This document shows positions 24,591-32,929 of a stretch of 36,523 bases of DNA, one piece after another. Origin of the DNA: Phycisphaerae bacterium (lineage in GTDB: Bacteria > Planctomycetota > Phycisphaerae > UBA1845); assembly GCA_030429365.1 (NCBI GenBank), contig JAUIEW010000019.1, positions 1-36,523 of the forward strand, given 5' to 3'. The translations under genes and the position numbers were made by a program. Numbering within the stretch: the stretch's first letter is position 1; every line of letters starts with the position of its first letter. The notes beneath the pieces were generated by a model. That model saw only the letters and a list, made by a program, of their open reading frames with translations, was not told the origin of the DNA and did no database searches.

Positions 24591-26168
24591 ATGTCTTATG
24601 ACCACTTCAAGGTCCTGGCTATCGAAGACGACTCGGGCGACGCAGAACTACTGCGCCGGCACCTTGAATCGATTTCCACGTTCGACACGACCTTCATCCA
24701 TGCAACCACCCCCCAGGCTGCCAAAGACGTGTTGTCCAAAGACACTGTCGATGTCATCTTCCTGGATCAAATGCTTGGGGCTGACACCGGTATGCACCTG
24801 CTCAGCCAATTGCGCGATTCCGGCGAATTGCGTCCCATCATTGCCATGACGGGACAAGGCGACGAGTACATGGCCCGCGATTCGATTCGAAACGGGGCGG
24901 ACGACTATTTGGTCAAAGGTGACCTCGCCCCTGAACTGTTGCGACGCTCCATCGAAAACGCGATCGGTGGGTTCAAGCGAAGGCAACTGGAGCAGATCAA
25001 TGCCAAACTTGCAAAAGACTTGAAGCAGAAGAACGAGTCACTCAAACTGAAAAACCGCCGACTCGCAGAGTTATACGACACGGCCCACGAGTTCGTTGAC
25101 AATGTGTCGCACGAATTTCGCACGCCACTGACTGTGATCAAGGAATTCACTTCAATTCTATACGACGGTTTGGCCGGAGACGTCTCAGCAGAGCAACAGG
25201 AGTATCTGGCCACCGTCTTGGATCGCGTCGATGACCTGGCCACCATGGTCGACGACATGCTCGACATCAGCAAACTGGAAGCCGGGCTTCTTGGTATTGC
25301 TCGCAAAGTCTGTACCGTCCGGGAAGTCTTCGATCGCGTCCAGAAGACACTGGAGCGCAAAGCCGCATCAAACCAAGTTCACCTAGCGACCAACATCGCG
25401 GAGTTGCTTCCTTCAATTTACTGCGACCCCGAAAAGATCGGGCGGGTCATCATCAACCTCGCAATCAACGCAATCAAGTTTTCCGATGAGGGTGGCAAAG
25501 TTACGCTCTGGGCCGACAAGGACTCGGAGTTGGACACCATCAGAATCGGTATATCCGACAACGGCCCGGGCATTGACCCAGACAAGGTTTCAGAAATCTT
25601 CGACCGTTTCCAGCAAGCCGGTGGAGAGATCCGATCAAGCACGAAGGGGTTCGGCCTGGGTTTGAATATCGCTCGTGAGCTTGTGCGCCTGAATTTCGGC
25701 GACATCGATGTGTCCAGTGAGCTTGGCGAAGGCAGCACGTTCTCATTTACGGTCCCTGTGTATGACCCACAGCTCCTCATCCGACGGTACCTCGAGCGCA
25801 TTCAATCATTCTGTGAAAACGCGCAATACGTCTCATTGTTTGTGGTCAAAGTCGCCGCGACGACCGATACCCTGGCGTTGGAAGATGCTGAGCGATTCCT
25901 GCAACATCAGATTCGACGAAGTGACTTTGTCATTTCATCCCCCTCGGGCGGCTGGATTGTCGTCGCTGCCAGCAATCAGGCGGAGTTGGGCGCGTTGATG
26001 AGCCGCATCGAAAGCGCCCGCAACGAAGCCAATCGAAATCGTCCGGGGTCGCAGCTCCCCCAACTAACATTCATGATGCGCGGAAATTGGTTGATTCACG
26101 AAGATAGCCAAGAGTTCGTCGAGGCATTTGAGAGTGAAGTAAACGAATTGGGGCTAACCTATGCCTGA
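24591..26168 (+). CDS. Hybrid histidine kinase: REC-coil-HisKA-HATPase-degenerate GGDEF
   Basis: This is a 525-residue soluble protein. A receiver is at about 7-122 (acceptor Asp59 in IFLDQML, Thr in MTGQGDE, Lys in YLVKGD). A coiled coil follows (about 128-165, LKQKNESLKLKNRRL). HisKA has His174 in NVSHEFRTPL. HATPase_c shows N-box INLAINAIKFS, G1 DNGPGID and G2 GFGLGLNIA. The last about 125 residues (VSLFVVKVAATTD, FLQHQIRRSDFVISSPSGGWIVVA, ALMSRIESARNEANR) look like a GGDEF fold in which GGDEF has become SGGWI, so cyclase activity is unlikely. With no membrane segment, the input must come through the receiver or a partner. It overlaps the next receiver gene by 8 bp. Confidence 0.9.
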   Translation: MSYDHFKVLAIEDDSGDAELLRRHLESISTFDTTFIHATTPQAAKDVLSKDTVDVIFLDQMLGADTGMHLLSQLRDSGELRPIIAMTGQGDEYMARDSIRNGADDYLVKGDLAPELLRRSIENAIGGFKRRQLEQINAKLAKDLKQKNESLKLKNRRLAELYDTAHEFVDNVSHEFRTPLTVIKEFTSILYDGLAGDVSAEQQEYLATVLDRVDDLATMVDDMLDISKLEAGLLGIARKVCTVREVFDRVQKTLERKAASNQVHLATNIAELLPSIYCDPEKIGRVIINLAINAIKFSDEGGKVTLWADKDSELDTIRIGISDNGPGIDPDKVSEIFDRFQQAGGEIRSSTKGFGLGLNIARELVRLNFGDIDVSSELGEGSTFSFTVPVYDPQLLIRRYLERIQSFCENAQYVSLFVVKVAATTDTLALEDAERFLQHQIRRSDFVISSPSGGWIVVAASNQAELGALMSRIESARNEANRNRPGSQLPQLTFMMRGNWLIHEDSQEFVEAFESEVNELGLTYA

Positions 26169-26541
26169 TCGACGACGGTTGCTTGTTATCGATGACGACC
26201 GAAAAATCGCCCAAGCAGTCGCCGTTCGCCTGAAAGCAGCTGGCTACGATGTGCGAATCGCCCACGATGGCGATGCCGGTCTTACCGCGGTTGCAGAGCA
26301 ACTGCCCGACGCGATTGTCCTTGACCTTCGGATGCCAATTCGCGATGGGCTATCTGTGCTGCACGCGTTGCGTGCACAAGAAGAAACGGCGGACGTTCCG
26401 GTCGTGGTTCTGTCGGCCAGCGCTGTTGACAAGAACAGCGCGCTGCACGCTGGCGCCCAGTACTTCCTACCCAAGCCCCACGATTCCAAACTGCTGTTGG
26501 CCTCAATCGAATCTGCACTTGGCAACCATGTCGCGCCATGA
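26161..26541 (+). CDS. Single-domain response regulator, coupled to the kinase
   Basis: This is a 126-residue receiver. VIDDDR, acceptor in AIVLDLRMPIRDG, Ser in VVLSAS and Lys in YFLPKPHD are intact. Its ATG lies inside the last codons of the kinase gene (8-bp overlap), so translation is probably coupled, which makes it the best candidate partner of that kinase. Confidence 0.92.
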   Translation: MPDRRRLLVIDDDRKIAQAVAVRLKAAGYDVRIAHDGDAGLTAVAEQLPDAIVLDLRMPIRDGLSVLHALRAQEETADVPVVVLSASAVDKNSALHAGAQYFLPKPHDSKLLLASIESALGNHVAP

Positions 26542-26611
26542 ATCCGCGCACCCGGCGACCTCAGACTCACCAATCTAAAAGGCCATCATTTTGAAACTGA
26601 CGACCGACCTG

Positions 26612-27349
26612 TTATTCAAAGCCGTCTTCACTTGAGGCGGCGACGAGTTCTTCCTGCATGGGATGCGGCCCAAGCCATCGAACCTCTCCGGTGTCCAGAT
26701 TGTAGATCGCTCCCTCGATTCGTGTCTGCTGCTCGCAAATCGCACCCCGAATCGAATTGCTATGTGCAATCAGATCCTCAATACTCCGCCAGACGTTGGC
26801 TTCGATCGAAGCATTCAGAAGCGCACCGCCTTCAAGCTCGGGATGCTCAAGGCGAACCTTCTGGATTGGCTCGTCGATGTGCGCTAGCAGGCGGGTAATG
26901 CTCCCATGCTCTGGGCTGTGGTTGACAGCCGCTGTCACTGCGCCGCACTCCGTGTGACCCAACACAACAACGAGCGGCACGTGAAGATGCGCGACCGCAT
27001 AGTCAACAGAACCCGTCTCATCCGTCATGCAGACGTTGCCAGCCACTCGAATCACAAAAATGTCGCCTATCCCCGCCCCCATCAACTCTTCCACCGGAAC
27101 GCGCGAATCGCTGCACGCGACAACTGCGGCATAGGGATGCTGTCCATGGATCGCCGTATCGTGGCGGCGGGCCGCATCAAGATGCGGATACGTTCTGGTA
27201 CCGCGTACGAATCGCTCGTTGCCTTCCTCCAAAGCTTTGAGCGGCTGTTCGTACGGATCAATTCCGGAAAAGTGATCGGTCTGTGAACAGCCAGCCACGA
27301 CAATCAACAAAGTGATAAATGCGGTTGAATGAAGATGATTTAGTTTCAT
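26612..27349 (-). CDS. Beta-class carbonic anhydrase, lipoprotein
   Basis: This is a 245-residue protein. The N-terminus LITLLIVVAGC-type signal (FITLLIVVAGC, lipobox Cys21) predicts export and lipid anchoring. The enzyme domain has the zinc ligands Cys79 (in ACSDSR), His132 and Cys135 (in GHTECGA) and the Asp81-Arg83 dyad, so catalysis of CO2 hydration is expected. Most beta-carbonic anhydrases are cytoplasmic; an exported one would act on CO2/bicarbonate in the periplasm. The ribosome site is modest (AGG 9 bases upstream). It converges with the receiver gene at 26161. Confidence 0.92.
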   Translation of the reverse strand: MKLNHLHSTAFITLLIVVAGCSQTDHFSGIDPYEQPLKALEEGNERFVRGTRTYPHLDAARRHDTAIHGQHPYAAVVACSDSRVPVEELMGAGIGDIFVIRVAGNVCMTDETGSVDYAVAHLHVPLVVVLGHTECGAVTAAVNHSPEHGSITRLLAHIDEPIQKVRLEHPELEGGALLNASIEANVWRSIEDLIAHSNSIRGAICEQQTRIEGAIYNLDTGEVRWLGPHPMQEELVAASSEDGFE

Positions 27350-27627
27350 TGTACTAACCTGCAGAGATGTACCTCGTCATTGATTTGAACGCGAATGCGA
27401 AAGTCCAACCGAGCGATCCTATACGAATGTGGCAGCCGCACAAGTGATATCGAACCGGTTGATGAACACCATTTAGTGCGTGATTTGGCGCATGAACGCA
27501 TCCTTCAGTCAGTTGTTCAATTGACGTGAATGAAGCAGAAAATCGCCGATGATATCGCACGAAGACCGCCACAGATGTTGCACGCATTTGGGGTTGCGTG
27601 ATATGACGACCAGTCGCGAACGATTGA

Positions 27628-29004
27628 TTATTGCGTTCGTTGCTTTTTCGCTTGGGTTGGTTGGCGCGTCGGCTGTTGCGCGCAGGCAAGATCGTGCTGC
27701 TTGAGAAGCGGCGCAGTGTGCGCGGCGATGGCTTGGGCAATGGCTTCGTTGCCCACCGCATTCGGATGACCATCGATCGTCATCGGGTAAGGCTGCCGTC
27801 CTGATTGCACAAAGTCCCGCAATGAATGCCCGACGTTAACGTGCTCGATGCCGCGCTCGTTTAGGAACGCCGCGATCCTTTCCAGCGCTGTCGATTCGTC
27901 GGCCATTAGTCGCCTCATGCCCGGGTACTCGTGGCGTGTTTCTATGACCGCGTCAAAGACCCACTCTTTGGTTGGAATGATGGCAACGACGAACTCGACA
28001 TGGCGAGCCTTGCAGCGTGCTGAGATGCGTGAAACGGCTTCCAACGTGATCTTGAGACCAGCGTCGATCCGCTCGTCGGTCATATCGATCAGCGCGCTCC
28101 GATATGCGGGTGTCAGAATGGTCCGTTGGTGATCAACCTCCAAAGCGCTGGTTTTCGGATGACGCTTCGACCACTTGACGTTGCGAGCCCATTTCTGATC
28201 GGACTCTGTACCGCCTCCAAGCGCCCCTTGGATACGGTCGCCGACCGAATTCTTGATCGCCCGCGCGAGACCGTAAAGCTTGCAATGGTCGGACAACACA
28301 TTTCGACACTGGCCCAAAAGACCACAGGACTTTCGGGTTGTCCGTTCGTCGGTGCGCTCGGTTAGTTGGCTTCGAATCTTTGCATTCCACATGTCCTCGC
28401 GTTCGATCGCATCGACGCCTTCCGGAAAGACGCTCGACTCCAGGTCGTAACATGCCTGTCGAAGTACCACCGAGCGGTAGGCATCGGCGATGTCATTGCC
28501 CATGTACAAACCGAGGACAATGACCTTCGGGTTCTTGCGAAGCGCGGCATCCATGACCATCAGGTACTCTGCCGGCCCCCATCCGGAAATCCCCATGTTG
28601 TACGTGGAATGCCCGGTGTCACGCTCGTGCAAAACGGGCCACGACTGCTCGTGCGTGCTATGTGTCTGCGAGTCGCCAATCGCCACAACGTCTGCATGCT
28701 CCAGCACGGTAGCGTTGCGAAATCCAAGACGATCGTGTCCGGGGTATTCCGGATTACCGCGCACGCCCAGGATCACGTCTGGAATCAACATCGCCGGCGC
28801 TTCGGAATCGAGTCTGGCTTGGAGGTGCTCGGGCAGCAGCGCATACCGAATGGAGGGAACACACATGGAAGCGAGTTGAAGTTGTGCTTCGCACACCGTG
28901 AGCGCCAACATCACCGCCATGGCCCGGAAGAACCAGCGGCGGCGACGCACTTTCGGTGGCGCGGCAACGACATCTTCACGCCGTCTCGCGACATCTTGAT
29001 CCAT
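27628..29004 (-). CDS. SGNH-hydrolase-like membrane protein, probable glycan O-acetylation partner
   Basis: This is a 458-residue protein from the ATG at 29004, chosen because it places a basic stretch and one helix (WFFRAMAVMLALTVCEAQL, 24-42) at the N-terminus. The frame is open to 29181 and the ribosome site is weak, so the start is uncertain. The periplasmic part has the SGNH blocks VVAIGDSQTH (Ser112), GISGWGPAEYL, LYMGND and a C-terminal DGHPNAVG (Asp/His pair). Such proteins often act with MBOAT acyltransferases to acetylate surface polysaccharides, and an MBOAT gene is directly upstream in the same direction. The tail is Gln/Thr/Lys-rich and probably disordered. Confidence 0.8.
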   Translation of the reverse strand: MDQDVARRREDVVAAPPKVRRRRWFFRAMAVMLALTVCEAQLQLASMCVPSIRYALLPEHLQARLDSEAPAMLIPDVILGVRGNPEYPGHDRLGFRNATVLEHADVVAIGDSQTHSTHEQSWPVLHERDTGHSTYNMGISGWGPAEYLMVMDAALRKNPKVIVLGLYMGNDIADAYRSVVLRQACYDLESSVFPEGVDAIEREDMWNAKIRSQLTERTDERTTRKSCGLLGQCRNVLSDHCKLYGLARAIKNSVGDRIQGALGGGTESDQKWARNVKWSKRHPKTSALEVDHQRTILTPAYRSALIDMTDERIDAGLKITLEAVSRISARCKARHVEFVVAIIPTKEWVFDAVIETRHEYPGMRRLMADESTALERIAAFLNERGIEHVNVGHSLRDFVQSGRQPYPMTIDGHPNAVGNEAIAQAIAAHTAPLLKQHDLACAQQPTRQPTQAKKQRTQ

Positions 29005-29149
29005 GCACAGTGCGTTTGCGGTCGTCAAAAAGCACCCCTTAAGTACGGGTCCGGATAAAGTAAGACTCTCCTGTTTATCGGACAGATTCCCGTGTCTTCC
29101 AGCCAACCATCGTTGTTGAACATGTCGAGCCAAACACGACAACTTCCGC

Positions 29150-30589
29150 CTAAAACATGAAGTAAAGAAACGGCGTCTCATTCATGAACGTCGTCAGTGT
29201 GCAGACAACCACGGTTCCCATGGCCACGCCGACGACCGGCTGGCGAAACTTCGGAAGCTCTTCACTGTTTGGCGCACCGAAGGTCAGGACCGTGACAAAC
29301 AGCAGGAACGCTATTCCGTGCATTCCCGAGAATTGCTCATAAATCCCGGGAAAGCTGATCCCCAGCGTCGTCGACACGTACGAAAACGGTTCCACGCCAT
29401 GCAGTCCGAACATGCCAGAAAGCACCGATGCTGCCCCCTCAAGCGAATGCGCCCTGAAGAACACCCAGCCGACCATCACACTCGTAAACGTCACGCCGAT
29501 CGCCAGCGTTCGATTCAACTGAACATGCGTCAGCCGCTTCCAGGTCGCGTGTGTCATCAGCAGTGCGCCGTGAAACACGCCCCAGACGACGAAATTCCAC
29601 GCGGCACCGTGCCATAGACCGCCCAGAAACATGGTGATGCCGAGATTGCGCAGCGTCTTGGCTGTACCGCGGCGCGAACCGCCCAACGGGATGTACAAAT
29701 AGTCGCGAAGCCAATGCGAAAGGGTGATGTGCCAGCGATTCCAGAATTCGGAAATGCTCGCCGACTTGTACGGCGAATTGAAATTGATCGGGAAGGTGAA
29801 ACCCATCATCAGTCCCAGCCCGCGGGCCATGTCGCTGTACGCGGAGAAGTCGAAGTAGATCTGAAACGTGTAGCAAAGCGTTCCGACCCACGCGGTGATC
29901 ATCTGCGGCGACGACTCGGAATCAAACGCCAGTGCGGCTACGGGGGCGAGCACATCCGCGATCCAGATCTTCTTGACCAGTCCGATCACGAACAGCCACG
30001 CGCCATCGCAAATCTGCTCGTGATTGGTTTTCTGATGACGAAGCGTTGCGAGCTGGTTTTCGATGTCGCGATAGCGAACGATCGGGCCTGCAACCAACTG
30101 CGGAAACATCGACACGTATGCGGTAAAGAGAAGCAGGTCGCCCGTCGGTTTGCACTGACCGCGGTAAATGTCGATCGAATAGCTCATCGACTGAAATGTG
30201 TAGAACGAAATCCCCAAGGGCAGCACGACGTTCAGCACCGGCAGCGAAGCGTCCACTCCAATGACGGCCAGCAGGTCGGCGCACGATTGCGTGAAGAACC
30301 CGTAGTACTTGAAGAACCCCAGCGAACCGAGGTTGCCCGCGATGGAGCAGATCAGCCAGCGCTTGCGCGCAACGGGCGAGTTGGAATCCGCGATCTTTCG
30401 CCCGCAATGGTAGTCCAGAAGCGTCGAAGCCAGCATCAGCGCGACGAAGCGGTAGTCAAGCCAGCCGTAAAACACGTAACTCATCGCCGTGAGAAACGCG
30501 AGCTTCGCACGGTACGAACGAATCAGGTACCACCCGCAGAGCATGAGCGGAAGGAACGCGAGAACAAAGATGTAGCTCGGAAAAATCAA
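29150..30589 (-). CDS. MBOAT-family O-acyltransferase (AlgI-like)
   Basis: This is a 479-residue polytopic protein of AlgI length. The start is a TTG at 30589: it overlaps the stop of the upstream gene (TTGA), has AGAGG 10 bases upstream and gives the family N-terminus MIFPSYIFVLAFLPL. Visible blocks are YVFYGWLDYRFV, LPLGISFYTFQSMSYSIDIYRG, FPQLVAGPIVRY, the ARGLGLMMGF segment and FLGGLWHGAAWNFVVWG, containing the catalytic-type His. AlgI-like proteins move acetyl groups across the inner membrane to a periplasmic acetyltransferase acting on an exopolysaccharide. The flanking SGNH-like genes would supply that second step. Confidence 0.95.
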   Translation of the reverse strand: MIFPSYIFVLAFLPLMLCGWYLIRSYRAKLAFLTAMSYVFYGWLDYRFVALMLASTLLDYHCGRKIADSNSPVARKRWLICSIAGNLGSLGFFKYYGFFTQSCADLLAVIGVDASLPVLNVVLPLGISFYTFQSMSYSIDIYRGQCKPTGDLLLFTAYVSMFPQLVAGPIVRYRDIENQLATLRHQKTNHEQICDGAWLFVIGLVKKIWIADVLAPVAALAFDSESSPQMITAWVGTLCYTFQIYFDFSAYSDMARGLGLMMGFTFPINFNSPYKSASISEFWNRWHITLSHWLRDYLYIPLGGSRRGTAKTLRNLGITMFLGGLWHGAAWNFVVWGVFHGALLMTHATWKRLTHVQLNRTLAIGVTFTSVMVGWVFFRAHSLEGAASVLSGMFGLHGVEPFSYVSTTLGISFPGIYEQFSGMHGIAFLLFVTVLTFGAPNSEELPKFRQPVVGVAMGTVVVCTLTTFMNETPFLYFMF

Positions 30590-31698
30590 TTCAGGTGAAC
30601 CTCTGCCGCGACGCGCTCAAGGATCACGTCGCAATTGCGGGTGGCTGGATGCATCGGATCGAAGAATCCGTCCGGGTCGCCGCCCAACGTCGTGATGTCG
30701 GAGGCATCGATGATTCCCGAAACCACCGGATAGTCCCGGCGAAACTGATTCAGCATCGTCTTGAGTTCTTCCAAGTGCTGGGGATGTCGCGTCTTGACCA
30801 TGAGTTGCTGATAAAGCAGTGGATGAACAGGATTGATCACGAACACGACCTGGATGTTTTCGCGCTGGCAGATATCGAGCGTCTCGACCATGTAGTCGAT
30901 CTTGGTCTGATCCATGCGCTCGAAGTTGTACATGGGAAACTGATCCACGAACCGCACGCTCGATTGGCTCGATTCACGAATCGATCGGCTGATGTCTTCC
31001 GTGATGGAATAAGCGCCACTCTCGACCGCGTCAAAGACTTCGTTTCCTTCCCAGAAGTATCGCACGCGCGTGCCGTCGGTTTCAAACCACTCCGACGCTT
31101 CCAATGGCGGCGCTTCGGTGCGTTCGTAGCGATCGTCCCAGAACAGTTTCCACGACAGCGCGAGTTGCTGACCCGACAGCGAATCGATGAAGTTCGCCCA
31201 CGTCCGCTTCGTCCAACCGACACCCGGAAGGTGCTGCGACAGTTGCGGCGCGTTGAGCAATCGGCGACGAATCCCCGGGAAAACAGGGTGTTCGTTCATC
31301 GCCGGGGCAAAACTCCACGTGTCGATCCCGACGATGACGAGTTTCGGTTTGTGGTGAAGGTCGTCAACGAAGTGGTGCGTGATGCAGAGGAAGTCCTCGG
31401 CCCGCCCCCAGAAGACGCCGAAGTTGAACGCGCTTTTTCCCATCAACTGGCTGATGGTCGCCGGTCGAAACCGCATCGTGTTCGACGAACCCATCACCAC
31501 GATCTCGGGAAGGTCACCCGGCGCGAGCCCATCGATGTAATCCGCCTTCGCGAGCCTGGCGTTGTAGAGGCGATGAAAACCGGTCTTGCCAAAATCGCCC
31601 CACGGATTGACGTACACCGAAAACGCAAACAAAACCAAGACGCCGAACACAAACGTCCCGCACACGCTCACCAAGAACGCACGCGGCGACGGCGTCAT
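30586..31698 (-). CDS. SGNH-like membrane protein, MBOAT partner
   Basis: This is about 370 residues from the ATG at 31698; the frame is open to an ATG at 31833 that adds 45 poorly structured residues. An N-terminal helix (FLVSVCGTFVFGVLVLFAFSVYV) anchors it. The rest looks periplasmic: EIVVMGSSNTMRF (Gly-Ser-Ser block, 65-77), FNFGVFWGRAEDFL, LVIVGIDTWSF, then VVFVINPVHPLLYQQL and FFDPMHPATRN (Asp/His block) near the end. This order resembles the catalytically related AlgX/AlgJ-type and DUF1574-like proteins. It overlaps the MBOAT start by 4 bp, so the two are probably cotranslated. Confidence 0.75.
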   Translation of the reverse strand: MTPSPRAFLVSVCGTFVFGVLVLFAFSVYVNPWGDFGKTGFHRLYNARLAKADYIDGLAPGDLPEIVVMGSSNTMRFRPATISQLMGKSAFNFGVFWGRAEDFLCITHHFVDDLHHKPKLVIVGIDTWSFAPAMNEHPVFPGIRRRLLNAPQLSQHLPGVGWTKRTWANFIDSLSGQQLALSWKLFWDDRYERTEAPPLEASEWFETDGTRVRYFWEGNEVFDAVESGAYSITEDISRSIRESSQSSVRFVDQFPMYNFERMDQTKIDYMVETLDICQRENIQVVFVINPVHPLLYQQLMVKTRHPQHLEELKTMLNQFRRDYPVVSGIIDASDITTLGGDPDGFFDPMHPATRNCDVILERVAAEVHLN

Positions 31699-32134
31699 GA
31701 CCACCGCAACAAGCCAGCGTACAACGCGCGACCGGGACTCCGGACAAGCCGCATCCACAAGTCCGCCGCACACCTGCCCATCGATTGAGTTGACCGACGC
31801 CACCTGACAACGTGGCGCGCAGGGAGCATCCATTGCGCTTCATCCGCAGAGTCGATTCGACATTGGTTCCGATAACAATCAATCGGCATTTCCACGTTGC
31901 GAAATGACTGCATCCATAGGGGTCAACGCATCAAACGCCTACTGTGCACTAGACCAGCCGTCCAATTCAATCAAACGGTTTGCGTCAACTCTCATTGAAC
32001 CGAAATGAATGAACCGAAACCTCCCCGTCATACCTTCAGGTCCCCTCCAAGACTTCCGAAAGTGCCGATAACGGGCGTCGTCTAATACGCAGACGACCCG
32101 AATTCGAATACCGGGAAAACGGATTTTCCTTTCA
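31699..32134. promoter_or_regulatory. Divergent promoter region between the two glycan operons
   Basis: About 300-436 bp, depending on the start of the leftward gene, separate the O-acetylation unit from the nucleotidyltransferase operon. No RNA or clear dyad was recognised. Confidence 0.4.
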
Positions 32135-32929
32135 ATGAACGACTGCGTCGTCATCCTCGCGGGTGGGCAGGGAAGCCGCCTTCGACCATACACCACCGTC
32201 CTGCCCAAACCGCTCATGCCGGTGGGCGATGTGCCCATCCTCGAAGTGCTCGTCAAGCAGCTTCGCGCGCTCGGGTTGAAACGCCTCATCTTCGCAACGA
32301 ACTATCGCGACGGATTGCTGCGCTCCTATTTCGGGACGGGGCAAACGCTTGGCGTGGACATCACCTACTGCAAAGAGAATCGGCCCATGGGTACGGTGGG
32401 CCCGTTGCATCTCGTCGCTGACGAACTGCCGCAATCGTTTCTGGTGATGAATGGCGATATCCTCACCGACCTGAACTACCGCACGCTGCTCGAAAACCAC
32501 AAGCAGTCGGGCCAACTCTTGACGCTCGGTACCTACGAACGCCGCCTGCAAATCGGCGACGGCGTACTCGACATCGACGGTGCCGGCTGCGTCTCGGCGT
32601 TTCGCGAAAAGCCCACGATTCCGCTGACGATTTCGCTCGGCGCGTATGCCATGGACCGCGCCATTCTCGACCTCATCCCCGAAGGCTTGCCCTTTGGCAT
32701 GGATGAGCTGGTTCTGTCGATGCTCGAGCGTAATCTGCCGGTCAACACCTACCGCCACAACGGCATGTGGCTGGACATCGGCACGCCCGGCGACCTGGAA
32801 AAAGCCAACGAACTCTTCTCGTCCAAACGAAAGTCGTTTCTCGGCATCGACCCAGCCACACTGCTTGCGCCCAACGACACACCGCAATCAACCGCGTCGG
32901 CTAACCCAACAGAAGGAGTCTGCGTATGA
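32135..32929 (+). CDS. Sugar-1-phosphate nucleotidyltransferase
   Basis: This is a 264-residue protein with the NTP-transferase fold. The nucleotide loop ILAGGQGSRLRPYTTVLPKP covers about 7-26, LVMNGDIL holds a metal-binding Asp, FREKPTIPLTISLGAYAMD follows, and MWLDIGTPGDLEKANEL closes the domain. It activates a sugar phosphate to an NDP-sugar; mannose-1-P or GlcNAc-1-P guanylyl- and glucose-1-P thymidylyltransferases share these motifs, so the sugar is undetermined. The stop overlaps the next ATG (ATGA), indicating coupling to the dehydratase gene. Confidence 0.9.
   Translation: MNDCVVILAGGQGSRLRPYTTVLPKPLMPVGDVPILEVLVKQLRALGLKRLIFATNYRDGLLRSYFGTGQTLGVDITYCKENRPMGTVGPLHLVADELPQSFLVMNGDILTDLNYRTLLENHKQSGQLLTLGTYERRLQIGDGVLDIDGAGCVSAFREKPTIPLTISLGAYAMDRAILDLIPEGLPFGMDELVLSMLERNLPVNTYRHNGMWLDIGTPGDLEKANELFSSKRKSFLGIDPATLLAPNDTPQSTASANPTEGVCV

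Noticed and set aside
29714-30598. 294-codon plus-strand frame opposite the MBOAT gene
   Set aside because: Shadow frame with no hydrophobic or domain pattern; the MBOAT motifs are on the other strand.
30595-31788. 397-codon open frame on the plus strand opposite the SGNH-like gene
   Set aside because: Arginine/histidine/glutamate-rich composition typical of an antisense frame in GC-rich DNA; the minus strand carries recognisable motifs.
32132-32887. 251-codon minus-strand frame opposite the nucleotidyltransferase
   Set aside because: Antisense shadow; the GGQGSRLRP motif fixes the plus strand as coding.
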